Assembly (NCBI GenBank): GCA_964458605.1
Contig: CAYWLS010000011.1
Location: 1 to 64,000 of the forward strand
Direction: 5' to 3'
Source of the DNA: JBBSNV01 sp964458605
Lineage (GTDB): Bacteria; Pseudomonadota; Alphaproteobacteria; Reyranellales; JAQSWP01
Length of the DNA stretch: 64,000 nt
Under the pieces are notes generated by a model. It was not told where the DNA came from and ran no database searches. It saw nothing but the letters and a program-made list of their open reading frames with translations. Position numbers and translations under genes: made by a program. Below are positions 61,377 through 64,000 of this stretch, piece by piece (positions within the stretch are counted from its first letter, which is position 1; every line of letters begins with the position of its first letter).

Positions 61377-63683
61377 CTAGTGCAGCAGCGCCGTCTCCTT
61401 GGGCTTCTCGAGCTTGCGCGGCTCGGGCTCGGGGAAGGTGAAGCTGAGCTTGTCGGCTTCCTTGTCCAGGCCGACCACCACGACGCCGCCCTTGACCAGC
61501 TTGCCGAACAGCAGCTCCTCGGCCAGCGGTTTCTTGACGTGCTCCTGGATCACGCGGGCCAGCGGCCGGGCGCCGTAGAGCTTGTCGAAGCCCTTCTTGG
61601 CCAGCCAGCCGCGCGCATCCTCGTTGATCTCGACGATCACCTGGCGCTCCGCCAACTGACCTTCCAGCTCGATGACGAACTTGTCGACCACGCGGTTCAT
61701 GACTTCCGGCGACAGGCTGTTGAAGCGGATCACCGCATCGAGCCGATTGCGGAACTCCGGCGTGAACATGCGGTTGATCGCCTCGAGGTCGTCGTCCATG
61801 CGCACTTCGCGCTCGAAGCCGATCGGCGCCTTTGCCAGGTCGGCCGCGCCGGCATTGGTGGTCATGCACAGGATCACGTTGCGGAAGTCGACCGAACGGC
61901 CGTTGTGGTCGGTCAGTTTGCCGTAATCCATCACCTGCAGCAGGATGTTGAACAGGTCCGGATGCGCCTTCTCGATCTCGTCCAGCAGCAGCACGCTGTG
62001 CGGATGCTGGTTGATGGCGTCGGTCAGCAGGCCGCCCTGATCGAAGCCGACATAGCCTGGCGGCGCGCCGATCAGGCGCGACACGCTGTGGCGCTCCATG
62101 TATTCGGACATGTCGAAACGGATCAGCTCGACGCCCAGAATGCGCGCCAGCTGGCGCGTCACTTCGGTCTTGCCCACGCCGGTCGGTCCGGCCAATAGAT
62201 AGGAACCGATCGGCTTGTCGCCCTGGCGCAGGCCGGCGCGCGCCAGCTTGATCGCCGCCGAAAGCGACTCGATCGCCCCGTCCTGGCCGTAGACCACGGT
62301 CTTGAGGTCGCGATCGATGTGGCGCAGCACCTCGGTATCGTCTTTCGACACGCTCTTGGGCGGGATGCGCGCGATCTTGGCCACCACCGCCTCGATGTCC
62401 TTGACCGCGATGGTCTTCTTGCGCTTGTTCTCCGGCACCAGCATCTGCGCCGCGCCCACTTCGTCGATCACGTCGATCGCCTTGTCGGGCAGCTTGCGGT
62501 CGTTGATGTACTTGGCCGCCAGTTCGACCGCGGCGCGGATCGCTTCGGTCGTGTAGCGCACGTTGTGGTGTTCTTCGTAATAGGGCTTCAGGCCCTGCAG
62601 GATCTTGACCGTGTCTTCGACAGTGGGTTCGACCACGTCGATCTTCTGGAAGCGCCGCACCAGGGCGCGGTCCTTCTCGAAGTAGTTGCGGAACTCCTTG
62701 TAGGTGGTCGAGCCGATGCAACGCAGCTCGCCGGACGCCAGCACCGGCTTGAGCAGGTTGGAGGCATCCATCGAGCCACCCGAGGTGGCGCCGGCGCCGA
62801 TCACGGTATGGATCTCGTCGATGAACAGGATGGCGCCCGGCCGCGCCTTCAGCTCGGCCAGCACCGCCTTGAGCCGCTCCTCGAAGTCGCCGCGATAGCG
62901 CGTGCCGGCCAGCAGCGACCCCATGTCGAGCGAGAAGATCACCGCGTCCTTCAGCACGTCGGGCACTTCGCCGTTGACGATCTTGCGCGCCAGGCCTTCG
63001 GCGATGGCGGTCTTGCCGACCCCGGGATCGCCGACATAGAGCGGATTGTTCTTGCTGCGCCGGCACAGGATCTGGATGGTGCGCTCGACCTCGGCCTCGC
63101 GGCCGATCAGGGGATCGATGCGCCCTTCCTTGGCCTTCTTGTTCAGATCGACGCAATAGGCCGAGAGCGCTTCGTCGCCTTGTTTGACCACGGTGTCCGC
63201 CTGTGAATCCTCGTCGGCGCCGGAAACGCGCCGGCTCTTGCTCTGGCCGGGCACCTTGGCGATGCCATGGCTGATGTAGTTGACCGCGTCGAGCCGCGAC
63301 ATGTCCTGCTGCTGCAGGAAATAGACGGCATGGCTCTCGCGTTCGGAGAACATGGCCACCAGGACATTGGCGCCGGTGACCTCCTCGCGGCCGGAGGACT
63401 GCACATGGATGGCCGCGCGCTGCACGACGCGCTGGAAGCCGTCGGTGGGCTGCGGATCGCGCCCGCGTCCCGTCGCCAGCCCGGCCAGTTCGACTTCGAT
63501 ATAGCCGGTCAGATCGCGGCGCAGCCGGTCGATATCGACGCCGCAGGCGCGCAACACGGCCACCGCGTCGCTGTCTTCGGTCAGCGCCAGCAGCAGGTGT
63601 TCGAGAGTCGAATATTCGTGGCGGTGTTCGCCGGCCAACGCGATCGCGCGATGCAAGGTCTTTTCCAGGTTACGTGACAGCAT
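61377..63683 (-). CDS. clpA: ClpA, AAA+ unfoldase of the ClpAP protease
   Basis: A 768-residue Hsp100 protein. An N-terminal repeat domain (about residues 1-145, where ClpS docks) precedes two AAA+ modules with Walker A GDPGVGKTAIAE (near 215) and GPTGVGKTEVTRQ (near 495). It unfolds substrates for ClpP. It is 28 nt downstream of clpS, the usual pair. Its ClpP partner is not in the window. Confidence 0.96.
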   Translation of the reverse strand: MLSRNLEKTLHRAIALAGEHRHEYSTLEHLLLALTEDSDAVAVLRACGVDIDRLRRDLTGYIEVELAGLATGRGRDPQPTDGFQRVVQRAAIHVQSSGREEVTGANVLVAMFSERESHAVYFLQQQDMSRLDAVNYISHGIAKVPGQSKSRRVSGADEDSQADTVVKQGDEALSAYCVDLNKKAKEGRIDPLIGREAEVERTIQILCRRSKNNPLYVGDPGVGKTAIAEGLARKIVNGEVPDVLKDAVIFSLDMGSLLAGTRYRGDFEERLKAVLAELKARPGAILFIDEIHTVIGAGATSGGSMDASNLLKPVLASGELRCIGSTTYKEFRNYFEKDRALVRRFQKIDVVEPTVEDTVKILQGLKPYYEEHHNVRYTTEAIRAAVELAAKYINDRKLPDKAIDVIDEVGAAQMLVPENKRKKTIAVKDIEAVVAKIARIPPKSVSKDDTEVLRHIDRDLKTVVYGQDGAIESLSAAIKLARAGLRQGDKPIGSYLLAGPTGVGKTEVTRQLARILGVELIRFDMSEYMERHSVSRLIGAPPGYVGFDQGGLLTDAINQHPHSVLLLDEIEKAHPDLFNILLQVMDYGKLTDHNGRSVDFRNVILCMTTNAGAADLAKAPIGFEREVRMDDDLEAINRMFTPEFRNRLDAVIRFNSLSPEVMNRVVDKFVIELEGQLAERQVIVEINEDARGWLAKKGFDKLYGARPLARVIQEHVKKPLAEELLFGKLVKGGVVVVGLDKEADKLSFTFPEPEPRKLEKPKETALLH

Positions 63684-63711
63684 CGGCGATCTCCTTACTG
63701 TTCAATCAACG

Positions 63712-64000
63712 CTACTCTTTCTCGAGGGTGCATTGCAGGGGGTGCTGGTGGCGCCGCGCGTCGTTCATCACCTGGGCGACCTTGGTCTCGGCCACCTCAT
63801 AGGTGTAGACGCCGCACACGCCCACGCCACGCTGATGCACGTGCAGCATGATGCGCGTCGCCTCGTCCTCGCTCTTGCCGAAATACAGTTCGAGAACCCG
63901 CACGACGAATTCCATCGGCGTGTAATCGTCGTTCAGCATCAAGACCTTGTACATGGACGGCTTCTTGGTCTTGGCCCGCGTCTTGGTGACGACGCCAGTC
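63712..64000 (-). CDS. clpS: ClpS, N-end-rule adaptor (5' end beyond the window)
   Basis: The C-terminal 95 codons or so are present; the start lies beyond the right edge. The core MYKVLMLNDDYTPMEFVVRVLELYF and the EATRIMLHVHQRGVGVCGVYTYEVAE motif include the N-degron pocket residues Asn-Asp and the conserved His. The frame continues upstream of the internal ATG at 63954 as TKTRAKTKKPS, as in full-length ClpS, so that ATG is not the true start. It binds N-terminal Leu/Phe/Tyr/Trp and delivers them to ClpA. Confidence 0.95.
   Translation of the reverse strand, partial: TGVVTKTRAKTKKPSMYKVLMLNDDYTPMEFVVRVLELYFGKSEDEATRIMLHVHQRGVGVCGVYTYEVAETKVAQVMNDARRHQHPLQCTLEKE

Overview
The window is GC-rich chromosomal DNA from an alphaproteobacterium, most likely a Rhodospirillales-type lineage (Azospirillum/Reyranella-like). 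The evidence is the NDUFA12 accessory subunit of complex I, an RNase E whose S1 domain carries a long insertion, a DUF2155/aat/mlaD neighbourhood, a class II (B12-dependent) ribonucleotide reductase, and a complete ISC rather than SUF iron-sulfur assembly operon. It is core-genome sequence: densely packed housekeeping genes, no rRNA, tRNA, insertion sequence, prophage or CRISPR that I can see. The only repeat that looks mobile is a roughly 125-bp palindromic element at 19382-19506. Both window edges are arbitrary; clpS is cut at the right edge.

Layout. 48-8735: a glycine-zipper lipoprotein gene, then on the minus strand the operon cysE-iscR-nifS-iscS-iscU-iscA-hscB-hscA-fdx-iscX. It is led by a sigma70-type promoter overlapped by a near-consensus type 1 IscR site and closed by a hairpin terminator. 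8846-21640: alpha/beta hydrolase, anmK, tyrS, a PPOX-type flavoprotein, a large AsmA-like protein, glnE, bcp, an aldo/keto reductase, and prfB with its programmed +1 frameshift. 21782-29392: envelope genes mrcA and amiC, and rne. 29521-36450: an orphan TpsB-type outer-membrane transporter, a pair of acyl-CoA dehydrogenases, a crotonase, a SnoaL-like protein and a class I aminotransferase. 36460-42318: a gamma-glutamyltransferase-like lipoprotein that lacks the usual nucleophile, a BepA-like M48 protease with TPRs, a DsbA/ScsC-like thioredoxin-fold protein and a large anchored protein of unknown function.

42411-46930: the homogentisate (tyrosine catabolic) operon hppD-hmgA-fahA-maiA, divergent from a MarR-type regulator with a palindrome in the shared promoter. 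47019-49986: aroQ-accB-accC-aat. 49914-52692: DUF2155 protein, a small conserved protein, mlaD, an M23 peptidase and NDUFA12. 53013-58195: nrdJ with a strongly structured upstream region, a 19-residue lysine-rich micro-ORF, two tandem RidA-family genes (the first with its Shine-Dalgarno buried in an 11-bp hairpin) and a SemiSWEET. 58305-64000: FemAB/GNAT-like protein, amidase, DUF2007 zinc-ribbon protein, clpA and clpS.

Functional coherence. The ISC operon couples cysteine synthesis (CysE) to sulfur mobilisation, scaffold, chaperone and ferredoxin functions under one iron-sulfur-sensing regulator. The hppD cluster converts 4-hydroxyphenylpyruvate to fumarate plus acetoacetate. amiC-mrcA, the M23 peptidase, mlaD, the AsmA-like protein, the M48 protease and the DsbA-like protein all serve envelope maintenance. 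ClpS-ClpA and Aat are the two ends of the N-end-rule pathway: Aat adds Leu/Phe and ClpS delivers such substrates to ClpAP.
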